Assembly: GCA_014378715.1 (NCBI GenBank)
Contig: JACMNE010000036.1
Span: 1-41,288, forward strand
Source: Microbacteriaceae bacterium
GTDB taxonomy: Bacteria; Actinomycetota; Actinomycetes; Actinomycetales; Microbacteriaceae
Reading direction: 5' to 3'
DNA length: 41,288 nucleotides
Position numbers and translations under genes: made by a program. Shown here piece after piece: positions 15,139 to 22,944 of this stretch (position 1 is the stretch's first letter; every line of letters starts with the position of its first letter). The notes under the pieces were generated by a model. It was not told where the DNA came from and searched no databases. It saw only the letters and a list, made by a program, of their open reading frames with translations.

Positions 15139-16209
15139 TCAGCTGCTGCGTTCCACGATCGACTCGGCAAACTTGGTGAGCGCCTTCTTGACGGGGCCGG
15201 CGGGCAGGGGGGCGAGCGCCTCGACGGCCTCGCGGGCCCAGCGGTGGGCCTCCTCGAGGGTCTGCCTCGTGACCCGGTGCTCGCGCAGCTCGGTGATAGC
15301 CGCGGTGAACTCGGCCTCGTCGGCGACCCCGTACTGGGCGATGTTGACGTCGCGTTCGATGCGAGCGAGCAGGTCGGCCGCATCGGTGTCGGTGGCGGCC
15401 AGGTGGCGCAGGTACAGCACCGGGAGGGTCGCGACCCCGGAGCGCAGGTCGGTTCCGGGGTTCTTACCCGTCTCGTCGACCTTCGGGGCGAGGTCGATGA
15501 CGTCGTCGACCAGCTGGAACGCGACCCCGACCTTCTCGCCGAACGTGGTCACCGCCTCGCGGTAGGCGCCGGGCGCGTGCGACAGGATCACCCCGATCTG
15601 GGCCGCGGCAGCGATGAGCGACCCGGTCTTGTCGGCGAGCACGTCGAGGTAGTGGGCGATCGGGTCCTCGTCATCCTTGGGCCCGATGGTCTCGTGCAGC
15701 TGGCCGAGGCACAGCCGTTCGAAGGTGTCGGCCTGCAGGCGGATGACGGTCTCCCCGAGTCCCGCGACGAGCTTGCTGGCCCGGGCGAACAGCAGGTCGC
15801 CGGTGAGGATCGCCACCGAGTTGCCCCACACGGACTGGGCACTGGGCACCCCGCGACGCATCTGCGCCTCGTCCATCACGTCGTCGTGGTACAGGGACGC
15901 GAGGTGGGTGATCTCGATCGCCTGGGCAGCCGCGATCACTGCACTGTTGTTGCCGTCGCCGAGCTGGGCGGTGAGGAGGGCGAGGGTCGGGCGAACCCGC
16001 TTGCCGCCGGCGTTGAGCAGGTAGCGGCTCGTGACGTCGGCGAGATTGTCGGCGAATGACATCTCGCTCATCAGCCCGGCCTCGACCGCGTCGAGCCCGG
16101 TCTCGACGGCGGACGCGAAGCGCCGCTCCTCGGGGGTCGAGAAGATCTTCTGACCCAGCCCCAGTGCGGAGCTGACGCTGCGCACGCTGGTGGGGTTGCT
16201 CTGATTCAC
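15139..16209 (-). CDS. Polyprenyl diphosphate synthase (menaquinone side chain)
   Basis: A 356-residue trans-prenyl transferase. The aspartate-rich motifs are DDVMD (first, with YH before it) and DDVID (second), with GGKRVRP and the GDLLFARA segment between. It extends farnesyl or geranylgeranyl diphosphate to a long C35-C50 chain; chain length cannot be read here. It is 36 bases downstream of menG on the same strand, which supports a role in making the menaquinone tail. The start is GTG with AAGGGTG upstream. Confidence 0.88.
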   Translation of the reverse strand: MNQSNPTSVRSVSSALGLGQKIFSTPEERRFASAVETGLDAVEAGLMSEMSFADNLADVTSRYLLNAGGKRVRPTLALLTAQLGDGNNSAVIAAAQAIEITHLASLYHDDVMDEAQMRRGVPSAQSVWGNSVAILTGDLLFARASKLVAGLGETVIRLQADTFERLCLGQLHETIGPKDDEDPIAHYLDVLADKTGSLIAAAAQIGVILSHAPGAYREAVTTFGEKVGVAFQLVDDVIDLAPKVDETGKNPGTDLRSGVATLPVLYLRHLAATDTDAADLLARIERDVNIAQYGVADEAEFTAAITELREHRVTRQTLEEAHRWAREAVEALAPLPAGPVKKALTKFAESIVERSS

Positions 16210-16245
16210 CTGGACACCCTTAACGATCTCAACAACCGGGGGCCC

Positions 16246-16995
16246 TCAGGCCTTCGGGGCGCCATCGGGCTCTGGCCGCGCACGGCGAGTTCTGGGGGTG
16301 CTCGCCGGCTTGCGCCCGCGGTGCAGGGCGACGACGCCCGTGGTGAGGTTGCGGTGCGCGACGCGGGTGAAGCCCGCCCCGCGGATCCACTTGCTCAGGG
16401 TCTCCTGGTCGGGCCACTCGCGGATCGACTCCGCGAGGTAGTCGTACGCCTCCGAGTTGGAGCTCGCGACACGAACGACGACCGGCATGACGTACTTCAT
16501 ATAGGCGGTGTAGCCAGCGCGGTAGAGCGCCCGCGGCGGGGTGCTGAACTCGCAGATGACGAGGCGACCGCCGGGTTTCAGGATGCGGAACATCTCGGCG
16601 AGCGCCTTCTTCGGCTCCTCGACGTTGCGCAGCCCGAACGAGATCGTGACCGCGTCGAAATGGTTGTCCGGGAACGGGAGGGCCGTGGCATCCGCTTCGA
16701 CGAACTCGATGTCGGGGTGGCGCTTACGGCCGACCTCGAGCATGCCGGGGGAGAAATCCACCGCCGTGACGATCGCGCCAGACTTGGCGAAGGTCGCCGA
16801 GCTGGTGCCGGTGCCGGCGGCCAGGTCGAGTACCAGTTCCCCGGGCTTGGGATCGACGGCGCGCGCCGTGGCGATCCGCCAGAGCAGGTCGTTTCCTCCG
16901 GAGAGCATCGAGTTCGTGCGGTCGTATCCCTTCGCGACCTGATCGAACATCGATGCGACTTCGCTCGCTTGCTTGCTCAAATCCGCCTTGGCCAC
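16246..16995 (-). CDS. menG: Demethylmenaquinone methyltransferase MenG (UbiE family)
   Basis: A 249-residue SAM-dependent methyltransferase catalysing the last step of menaquinone synthesis. The SAM site is LDLAAGTGTSSATFA, with FVEADATALPFPDNHFD, ISFGLRNVEEP and EFSTPP following. A basic Pro/Arg tail of about 20 residues is extra. The start is GTG 16995, leaderless, divergent from menF. It is followed by the polyprenyl synthase in a two-gene unit. Confidence 0.93.
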   Translation of the reverse strand: MAKADLSKQASEVASMFDQVAKGYDRTNSMLSGGNDLLWRIATARAVDPKPGELVLDLAAGTGTSSATFAKSGAIVTAVDFSPGMLEVGRKRHPDIEFVEADATALPFPDNHFDAVTISFGLRNVEEPKKALAEMFRILKPGGRLVICEFSTPPRALYRAGYTAYMKYVMPVVVRVASSNSEAYDYLAESIREWPDQETLSKWIRGAGFTRVAHRNLTTGVVALHRGRKPASTPRTRRARPEPDGAPKA

Positions 16996-17001
16996 CCGGT
17001 A

Positions 17002-17007
17002 AGTCTA
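17002..17007 (-). promoter_or_regulatory. -10 element of menG
   Basis: TAGACT on the minus strand, 6 bases before GTG 16995. Confidence 0.55.
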
Positions 17008-17109
17008 CGTGGGCGTCAACCCGGGGTTTGCTGTGGGAGCGGGGACTGGCGGATTGGGCGTGCGATCTGCTCCCGCAGCCCACGCTCAGGCGTTCCCGGT
17101 GGCCGCGGG

Positions 17110-17115
17110 TAAACT
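17110..17115 (+). promoter_or_regulatory. -10 element of menF
   Basis: TAAACT, 6 bases, GTG 17122. The menG and menF promoters are divergent, their -10 elements about 100 bases apart. Confidence 0.55.
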
Positions 17116-17121
17116 CCGCTC

Positions 17122-18378
17122 GTGACCTCTCCGGACCTATCGACCCCCGTTCTGACGGTCGACACCGTGCCGTGCGACGACCCCGGATCGCTGGTCCCGC
17201 TGCTCGACGAGGACGCCCCGCTGGTCTGGATGCGGCGCGGGTTCGGCCTGGCGGGAATCGGCACCGCCCTGCGGCTCGAGTTCGCCGGTCCCCAGCGGAT
17301 GGTGGACGCCGCGTCGGCGTGGCGCTCCATCGCCTCGGCGGCGCGGGTCACGGACCCGCTGCAGCTCCCTGGCACGGGACTGGTCGCCCTCGGCGCCTTC
17401 ACCTTCTCCCTGCACTCCGCCCTCACGAGCGTGCTCATCGTGCCGTCGATCATCATCGGACGCTCTGCCCGGCAGAGCTGGATCACCCGGATCTCCGTTG
17501 CGGGGGCAGACGAGCGACCGACGAGCAACGCGGCGGGAATCGCGCGTCCACTCGGCGACGGATTCCGCGTCGCCTTCGGCACCGGCACTCTGCCCGCAGC
17601 CGGCTACCGCGAGGTGGTCGAGTCCGCGGTCCGCGACATCCACGACGGCAAGCTCAGCAAGATCGTCCTCGCCCGCGACCTCACCGGCCAGCTGCCCGAC
17701 GATGCCGACCTGCGGGTCGTCGTCGGTCGGCTCGCGCTCGGCTACCCCGACTGCTGGACGTTCGCGATCGACGGGTTCCTGGGGTCGAGCCCCGAGACGC
17801 TCGTCGGGGTGTCCGGAGGCACGGTCACCGCGCGGGTGCTCGCGGGAAGCGCCGCGCGCGGCACCGACGCCGCATCCGACCAGGACGCGGCGACGGCCCT
17901 CGCTACGTCGGCCAAGGACCTCGACGAGCACCGCTTCGCCGTCGAGAGCGTTCTCGCCTCGCTCCGACCGCACAGCGCAGCAGTCACCGCGAACGAGCTG
18001 CCGTTCACCCTCAAGCTCCCGAACCTCTGGCACCTCGCGAGCGACGTGGAGGGTGATGTGACCGACGGCTCGACCGCCCTCGACCTCGTCGGCGCCCTGC
18101 ACCCGACCGCCGCCGTCGCCGGCACCCCGACCGCCGTCGCACTGGACCTCATCGACGAGCTGGAGCCCTTCGACCGCGGGCGCTACGCCGGGCCGGTCGG
18201 CTGGGTGGGCGCGGGCGGCGACGGCGAGTGGGCCGTCGCCGTTCGGTCGGCGCAGGTCTCCCCCACCGGCGTCGTCACCGCCTACGCGGGGGCCGGAATC
18301 GTCGCCGACTCGGTGCCGGAGCGCGAGCTCGTCGAGACGCGCCTCAAGTTCCGCCCCATCGTGGACGCGTTCGGCTGA
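17122..18378 (+). CDS. menF: Isochorismate synthase MenF
   Basis: A 418-residue chorismate-binding enzyme that makes isochorismate, the entry to menaquinone synthesis. The C-terminal domain carries KLSKIVLARDL, GSSPETLVGV, RVLAGSAARGTD, LHPTAAVAGTP and the final RYAGPVGWVG...AVRSAQ...AYAGAGIVADS set typical of isochorismate synthases. A salicylate synthase is an alternative on motifs alone, but the men genes around it favour MenF. The start is GTG, leaderless. Confidence 0.88.
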   Translation: MTSPDLSTPVLTVDTVPCDDPGSLVPLLDEDAPLVWMRRGFGLAGIGTALRLEFAGPQRMVDAASAWRSIASAARVTDPLQLPGTGLVALGAFTFSLHSALTSVLIVPSIIIGRSARQSWITRISVAGADERPTSNAAGIARPLGDGFRVAFGTGTLPAAGYREVVESAVRDIHDGKLSKIVLARDLTGQLPDDADLRVVVGRLALGYPDCWTFAIDGFLGSSPETLVGVSGGTVTARVLAGSAARGTDAASDQDAATALATSAKDLDEHRFAVESVLASLRPHSAAVTANELPFTLKLPNLWHLASDVEGDVTDGSTALDLVGALHPTAAVAGTPTAVALDLIDELEPFDRGRYAGPVGWVGAGGDGEWAVAVRSAQVSPTGVVTAYAGAGIVADSVPERELVETRLKFRPIVDAFG

Positions 18379-18393
18379 TCGGGGTCGGCTGAA

Positions 18394-18446
18394 CCGGCCG
18401 GTCAGCTCGGCCCGCGCAAATCCGGCCGGTCAGCTCGGGCCGCGCA
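18394..18446. repeat. 25-bp direct repeat spanning the ppk2 stop codon
   Basis: Copies at 18394-18418 and 18422-18446 differ at one base, a 28-base period. The inner copy holds the last codons and stop of the PPK2 gene, so the outer copy repeats a GPS-stop tail just downstream. It looks like a slippage duplication between convergent genes. A shorter related piece (CCGGCCGGTCA) recurs at the menD/ppk2 junction. Confidence 0.85.
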
Positions 18447-19305
18447 GCGCGGGCAGCGACTGCGCGAGACGCACCTTCTGCTCGTCGACGTCGTAGGTCG
18501 CGGCGGGCCAGCCCAGGCCGAAGCCCTCGAGCGCGTCGAGGATCAGCCGCTGCACGGCTACCCGCGCGTAAAACTTGCGGTTCGCGGGCACCACGAACCA
18601 TGGCGCGACCGTCGTGGAGGTGCGCTCGATCGCGACCTGGTATGCCTCTTGGTAGGCGGCCCAGTCGTCACGTGAGTCCAGGTCGCCGGTGCTGTACTTC
18701 CAGTGCTTCTCAGGCCGGTCGAGGCGCTCGCGCAGCCGCTCGGCCTGCTCGTCGGCGCTGATGTGCAGCATGACCTTGACGATCGTTGTGCCGGAGGCCG
18801 CGACATCCGCTTCGAAGGCGTTGATCAGGTCGTAGCGCTCCTCGATCGCCTCGGGGCTGGAGAGGCGGAGGACGCGGTGGATGAGCACGTCCTCGTAATG
18901 CGAGCGGTCGAAGACGCAGATGTAGCCGGGGCGCGGCAGCTCGGGGCGGATGCGCCAGAGGAAGTCGTGCGCCTTCTCCTGATCGGTGGGCGCCTTGAAG
19001 GCGCGCACATGCACGCCCTGCGGGTCCATGCCGCCCATCACATGGCGCACGATGCCGCCCTTGCCGGCGGTGTCCATGGCCTGGAGAACAAGGAGCACGG
19101 AGCGCGTACCGCCGAAGAGGCTGCTGGCGAAAAGGCGCTCCTGCAGATCGCCGAGCTCGGCGAGGGCGTCGGCGAGGAGCTCCCGACCGTGCCGCTTGCG
19201 CCCGTCGAAGCCGGGGGTCGACCCGGGGTCGATGTCGGCGAGGCGGAAGCCGCTCCCCGCACGGAGGAGGGTGCCAAGGGACGGGTCCAGTCTGGGGGTC
19301 GACAT
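18430..19305 (-). CDS. Polyphosphate kinase 2 family protein
   Basis: A 291-residue PPK2 kinase using polyphosphate to phosphorylate nucleotides. Walker A-like LQAMDTAGKGG near residue 72 is followed by GGMDPQGVHVRAFK, Walker B FDRSHYEDVL and a lid rich in Arg (RERLDRPEKHWKYS). Whether AMP, ADP or a nucleoside diphosphate is the acceptor is not clear. ATG 19305 is leaderless (TACCAT -10). It sits within the menaquinone region but has no evident role in that pathway. Confidence 0.88.
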   Translation of the reverse strand: MSTPRLDPSLGTLLRAGSGFRLADIDPGSTPGFDGRKRHGRELLADALAELGDLQERLFASSLFGGTRSVLLVLQAMDTAGKGGIVRHVMGGMDPQGVHVRAFKAPTDQEKAHDFLWRIRPELPRPGYICVFDRSHYEDVLIHRVLRLSSPEAIEERYDLINAFEADVAASGTTIVKVMLHISADEQAERLRERLDRPEKHWKYSTGDLDSRDDWAAYQEAYQVAIERTSTTVAPWFVVPANRKFYARVAVQRLILDALEGFGLGWPAATYDVDEQKVRLAQSLPALRGPS

Positions 19306-19311
19306 GCTGCG

Positions 19312-19317
19312 ATGGTA
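19312..19317 (-). promoter_or_regulatory. -10 element of ppk2
   Basis: TACCAT on the minus strand, 6 bases before ATG 19305. Confidence 0.5.
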
Positions 19318-19321
19318 CCCG

Positions 19322-19353
19322 GGCGGGAGCTGACCCGGCCGGTCACTCCCGCC
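19322..19353 (-). terminator. Hairpin at the end of menD
   Basis: GGCGGGAG pairs with CTCCCGCC over 8 bp, the loop holding the menD stop codon. No U-tract. It lies just upstream of the ppk2 -10 and may separate the two co-directional genes. Confidence 0.45.
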
Positions 19354-21028
19354 TGGGCAGCACCACTTCGACGATCGTGGGCCCCGACGGCGGAGCGAGG
19401 GCCTCGTCGAGCTCCCCGCGATTGCTGACGAGCACGTGATTCCACCCGTAAGCGGCGGCAAGAGAGCGGATGTCGACGGAGTGCGGTGTGTAGAGCACCC
19501 GGTCGATCGCGTCGTGCGGGGCAGTGCCGGCGACCTCGAGGCCGTCGAAGATGGTCCCCCCGCCGTCGTTGCCCACGATGACCTGCACCCGGGGGCGGGG
19601 CTCGCCAGTGCCAAAGAGCAGCGCGCCGACGTCGTGCAGCAGCGTGAGGTCGCCCAGGAGGGCGCGGGTCGTGCCCGACTCGCCGTGCCGCTCGCTGGCC
19701 AAGGCGATGCCCACCGACGTCGCGATCGTGCCGTCGATGCCGGCGAGCCCACGGTTGGCATGCACGGAGATCTTCTTGCCCGGCACCACCCTGTCGGCGT
19801 CCCGGATGAGGCGGGAGGCGCCGAACACAAGCCGGTCGTGCGGCCAGGTGGCGTTCCAGACGGCCTCGACGAGCGCGCGTCGGGTGACCGGCGCGCGGAA
19901 GGCGGCGAGCTGCGCCTTCGCGGATGCGGCGACCGCGGCGCGTCCGGAGTCGAGCGGATCGGGGCCGGCAGCGGTCTCCGGCTCGAGAAGGGCGCGGCTC
20001 GTGTGCACCCAGGATCCCGCCCATGACCGCTCGGCCGGCCCCCCCGCGTAGGCGACTGCGTCGACGACGCGGGCCAGGTGGCCGGGGTTGTAGGGCTCGA
20101 ACCCAGGGCCGCGCACGACGATGGTCTGCACATCGGTGCGGCGGAGCAGCTCGGGCACCTCCCGGGTGAGGGTGGGGTGGCCGAAGACGACGGCCCGCCG
20201 CACGCGGCGCGCGAAGCGGTCGTCGCCGAGCAGCTCGCGGTAGGAGACGACCAGATTGGGGCCGAAGCGCGCCCCGCTCGTCACCTCGGCGAGGAGCGGG
20301 GCGCCCAGCTCCCGGGCGAGCCGTTCCGCCTGTGGTCCCGCGCCGTGACCGGCGATCACGATCGTGCCAGCCGCCGGTTCCAGCAGGAGCGGCTCCAGCA
20401 GGGCGGCAGCGGATGTCGCGGCCACCGGAGACGCGTGCTGGAGCGGTGACGACAGCGACGCGACATGCGCTGCCGCAGAAAGGGGCTCGCGGAACGCGAG
20501 GTTGACCTGCACGGGGCCGGGGGCGGAGGAGTGGCCGGCCGCGGCGGCGAAGGCCTCGCGGGCAAGCTCGCCGGGGTATTCGGCGGTGAAGCCGGCATCG
20601 GTCGGCGCGTCGATGTCGCGGACGAAGTGCACGGCGGAGCCGAAGATGCCGGGCTGGTCGGTGGTCTGGTTCGACCCGATACCGCGCAGCTCGAGGGGGC
20701 GGTCGGCGGTGAGCAGGATCAGCGGCACCCCGGAGTGGTGCGCCTCGAGCACGGCGGGATGAAGGTTGGCGACGGCGGTTCCCGAGGTGGTGATGATCAG
20801 AATCGGGAGCCTGGACTCGACCGCGAGCCCGAGGGCGAGGAATCCGCCGACCCGCTCATCGATGCGCACCCGCAGGCTGACCAGCCCGGCACGCTCGTAC
20901 TCCGCCGCGGCGAGCGCGAGGGCCTGCGAGCGCGCGCCGGGGCTGAGCACGATGTCGCGCACCCCGAGGGCGAGGAACTCGCCCAGCAGCGCGACGGAGA
21001 AATCAGTGGCCGGGCTGCCGCTCGGCAT
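19343..21028 (-). CDS. menD: SEPHCHC synthase MenD
   Basis: A 561-residue thiamine-diphosphate enzyme joining 2-oxoglutarate to isochorismate. The N-terminal domain shows VLSPGARSQALALAAAEYER and RVRIDERVGGFLALGLA, then ITTSGTAVANLHPAVLEAHH and LTADRPLELRGIGSNQTTDQ, all diagnostic of MenD. The C-terminal ThDP/metal site includes GDLTLLHDVGALL and IVGNDGGGTIF. ATG 21028 overlaps the stop of the upstream small membrane gene by 1 base (TGATG), implying coupling; a TTG sits one codon earlier. Confidence 0.94.
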   Translation of the reverse strand: MPSGSPATDFSVALLGEFLALGVRDIVLSPGARSQALALAAAEYERAGLVSLRVRIDERVGGFLALGLAVESRLPILIITTSGTAVANLHPAVLEAHHSGVPLILLTADRPLELRGIGSNQTTDQPGIFGSAVHFVRDIDAPTDAGFTAEYPGELAREAFAAAAGHSSAPGPVQVNLAFREPLSAAAHVASLSSPLQHASPVAATSAAALLEPLLLEPAAGTIVIAGHGAGPQAERLARELGAPLLAEVTSGARFGPNLVVSYRELLGDDRFARRVRRAVVFGHPTLTREVPELLRRTDVQTIVVRGPGFEPYNPGHLARVVDAVAYAGGPAERSWAGSWVHTSRALLEPETAAGPDPLDSGRAAVAASAKAQLAAFRAPVTRRALVEAVWNATWPHDRLVFGASRLIRDADRVVPGKKISVHANRGLAGIDGTIATSVGIALASERHGESGTTRALLGDLTLLHDVGALLFGTGEPRPRVQVIVGNDGGGTIFDGLEVAGTAPHDAIDRVLYTPHSVDIRSLAAAYGWNHVLVSNRGELDEALAPPSGPTIVEVVLPRRE

Positions 21029-21363
21029 CAATCTTTTGTCGTGGTGTCGTCATCGAGGTCGGCCAACTCCTGCTCGAGCCGGCGGATGCGCTCTTCCTGC
21101 TCCTTCTCAGTGCCGAGACGCCGCAGGAAGTCGGGATCGTCGTCGGGGGCCGTCTGGCGAGGGGTCGTGCTGCCCTTGCCACGGTCCTTGCCGAGAGTGA
21201 GCCAGAGCACAGCGCCGATCACCGGCAAGAAGAGGATGACAATCACCCAGAGGGCCTTGGGAAGCCCCCGCGTGCGGCGCTTGTCGGTCATCAGCGAGTC
21301 GATGGCGGCGTAGATCGACAGGGCGATGATGACCAGCCCCACCACTATGTATACGCGAACCAT
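21028..21363 (-). CDS. PLDc_N domain small membrane protein
   Basis: A 111-residue protein with two hydrophobic helices (residues about 3-22 and 38-58), the second in the PLDc_N pattern KALWVIVILFLPVIGAVLWL. An acidic coiled-coil-like tail follows (EKEQEERIRRLEQELADLDD). The domain is the N-terminal anchor of cardiolipin synthases found alone; function unknown. It has a leaderless start and its stop overlaps the menD start, so it is the first gene of a two-gene unit with menD. Confidence 0.8.
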   Translation of the reverse strand: MVRVYIVVGLVIIALSIYAAIDSLMTDKRRTRGLPKALWVIVILFLPVIGAVLWLTLGKDRGKGSTTPRQTAPDDDPDFLRRLGTEKEQEERIRRLEQELADLDDDTTTKD

Positions 21364-21369
21364 GTTTTC

Positions 21370-21375
21370 AGTGTA
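21370..21375 (-). promoter_or_regulatory. -10 element of the PLDc_N gene and menD
   Basis: TACACT on the minus strand, 6 bases before ATG 21363. Confidence 0.55.
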
Positions 21376-21443
21376 AGACAGCGAACTGGGCGTGTCCTGC
21401 GCGGGATGGCGGGCGACACGGCTGCCGGCCAGCCGCCCCTGCC

Positions 21444-21449
21444 TACACT
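21444..21449 (+). promoter_or_regulatory. -10 element of the DUF4229 gene
   Basis: TACACT, 7 bases, GTG 21457. The same hexamer is used by the divergent PLDc_N gene. Confidence 0.5.
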
Positions 21450-21456
21450 GGAAGGC

Positions 21457-21891
21457 GTGAAACCGTCGCGCCAGTGGGTCCTGTACACCGTTCTCAGGTT
21501 CGGTGTCTTCGCGGTCGTCCTCGCCGGACTGCTGGCGCTCCAGGTCAACCCGTTCCTCGCCGCCGTCATCGCCGCCGCGATCGGACTCTGCGTCACGTAC
21601 ATCTTCTTCCGCCCGCAGCGCGACGCCGTGGTGAGCAGTTTCGCCGACTTCCGCACGTCCGAGCACCGAGACGCGGACAGCGACGCCGAGAACGACGCCC
21701 TCGACTCCGTCACGCCCGGGGCGAAACAGCCTCGGTCAGCGGATGTCGCGGCGGTCAGCGAGACGGATCGCGCAGCCAACGCGGCTCCAGCCGACGCAGC
21801 TTCATCCGAGGCCGCCCAGGCCGCCGCTTCCTTAGAAGGCCAGCGCGGCGGCGAGACCGACGCCGAACAGAAGGGCCGCGAGGCTCGTTAG
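21457..21891 (+). CDS. DUF4229 domain membrane protein
   Basis: A 144-residue protein. Two hydrophobic helices (RFGVFAVVLAGLLALQVNPF and LAAVIAAAIGLCVTYIFF) form the DUF4229 pattern, followed by an acidic, Ala-rich disordered tail. I place the start at GTG 21457 because the family begins just before the first helix and a leaderless -10 precedes it; an in-frame ATG at 21406 is possible. The last 60 bases overlap the convergent menA. DUF4229 genes are often next to menaquinone genes in actinobacteria; role unknown. Confidence 0.75.
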   Translation: MKPSRQWVLYTVLRFGVFAVVLAGLLALQVNPFLAAVIAAAIGLCVTYIFFRPQRDAVVSSFADFRTSEHRDADSDAENDALDSVTPGAKQPRSADVAAVSETDRAANAAPADAASSEAAQAAASLEGQRGGETDAEQKGREAR

Positions 21892-22881
21892 CTTCAGGGA
21901 GAGAATGAACTCGGGCGCCGTCTTGCCCGTGAGCGTGATGATGATGGCCGGCAACGCCGCGAGCAGCGCGAAGAAGACGAAGTACGACCGCGGGTAGAGC
22001 ACCCCGAACAGCAGCAGCATGGCGAACGGCACGAGCACGAGCACGGCGAAGGCCACGCGCGATGCGCGGTCGCCGAGCAGCACGGCGAGGGTGCGCTTGC
22101 CGGCGAGCTTGTCCTGCCGGGCATCGCGGATGTTGTTGACCATCAGCACGGCGCAGCTGAGCAGCCCGACCGCGACACCCGCGAGCCACGCCTCGGTGGA
22201 GACCGTCCCCACCTGCACGAACATCGTTCCAGCGGTGGCGACGAGTCCGAAGAACACGAACACGAATACCTCGCCGAGCGCGTAGTACCCATACGGGTGC
22301 TTGCCTCCGGTGTAGAAGTAGGCGGCGACGATGCACACGGCCCCGATCGCGATGAGCCAGGGGAATCCACTGAGGATGGACACGGCGATCCCCGCGATCC
22401 CCCCGATCGCGAAGAACGCCATCGCGACCGCGAGCACGGTCCGCGGCTTCGCGGCCCCCGATCCGGTCAGACGCGACGGGCCGACCCTGTGGGCGTCGGT
22501 GCCGCGGATGCCGTCCGAGTAGTCGTTGGCGTAGTTCACGCCGATCTGCAGGCTCACGGCGATGGCAAGGCAGAGCAGCGCCCTGACCCAGTGCCAGCCC
22601 GCGTCGTCGTTGAAGAGGTAGGCGGCTCCGGTGCCGAGGGCGACCGGGGCGATCGCGAGGGGCACGGTGCGCAGGCGCGCCCCGCCGATCCAGTCGCGGG
22701 CGGTGGCGGCCCGCACAGCCTTCGCCTGGGCAGGACGACCGCCGGGGCGGCCGCTCTTGCCCGCATTGCGGCCGGCGTTCCTGGGGTTCGGCGGGACCAC
22801 CGGAGTCCCCGGACGCTTGCCCGACTGCGTGCCCGTCTGCGTGCCGGACTGCCTGCTGATCTGCTTGCCTGGGTTAGCCAC
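21832..22881 (-). CDS. menA: 1,4-dihydroxy-2-naphthoate polyprenyltransferase MenA
   Basis: A 349-residue UbiA-family membrane enzyme attaching the prenyl tail to dihydroxynaphthoate. The first Asp-rich motif is NYANDYSDGIRGTD and the second is NNIRDARQDKLAGKRTLAV. About eight hydrophobic segments are visible. An N-terminal extension of about 60 residues, rich in Gly, Arg, Gln and Thr (TGTQTGTQSGKRPGT), precedes the family's usual start WIGGARLRTVPLAIAP and is probably disordered. The start is GTG 22881, leaderless. Confidence 0.93.
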   Translation of the reverse strand: MANPGKQISRQSGTQTGTQSGKRPGTPVVPPNPRNAGRNAGKSGRPGGRPAQAKAVRAATARDWIGGARLRTVPLAIAPVALGTGAAYLFNDDAGWHWVRALLCLAIAVSLQIGVNYANDYSDGIRGTDAHRVGPSRLTGSGAAKPRTVLAVAMAFFAIGGIAGIAVSILSGFPWLIAIGAVCIVAAYFYTGGKHPYGYYALGEVFVFVFFGLVATAGTMFVQVGTVSTEAWLAGVAVGLLSCAVLMVNNIRDARQDKLAGKRTLAVLLGDRASRVAFAVLVLVPFAMLLLFGVLYPRSYFVFFALLAALPAIIITLTGKTAPEFILSLKLTSLAALLFGVGLAAALAF

Positions 22882-22887
22882 GCGGCA

Positions 22888-22893
22888 ATTCTA
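22888..22893 (-). promoter_or_regulatory. -10 element of menA
   Basis: TAGAAT on the minus strand, 6 bases before GTG 22881. Confidence 0.55.
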
Positions 22894-22944
22894 GTTAGCG
22901 AGTCGAGTCGGCGGGTCCGATCAGCGGGGCCGGACAGCGGACCG

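Noticed and set aside
13608..15179. A 523-codon plus-strand frame opposite the ferredoxin reductase.
   Set aside because: It has composition typical of an antisense shadow (many Val, Gly, Asp, Arg), no motif, and no promoter or ribosome-binding site.
16989..17019. TTGACG at 17019-17014 read as the -35 of menG.
   Set aside because: It is only 6 bases from the TAGACT -10, far short of the 16-18 needed.
20465..21313. A 282-codon plus-strand frame opposite menD.
   Set aside because: No recognisable domain; menD on the other strand is unambiguous.
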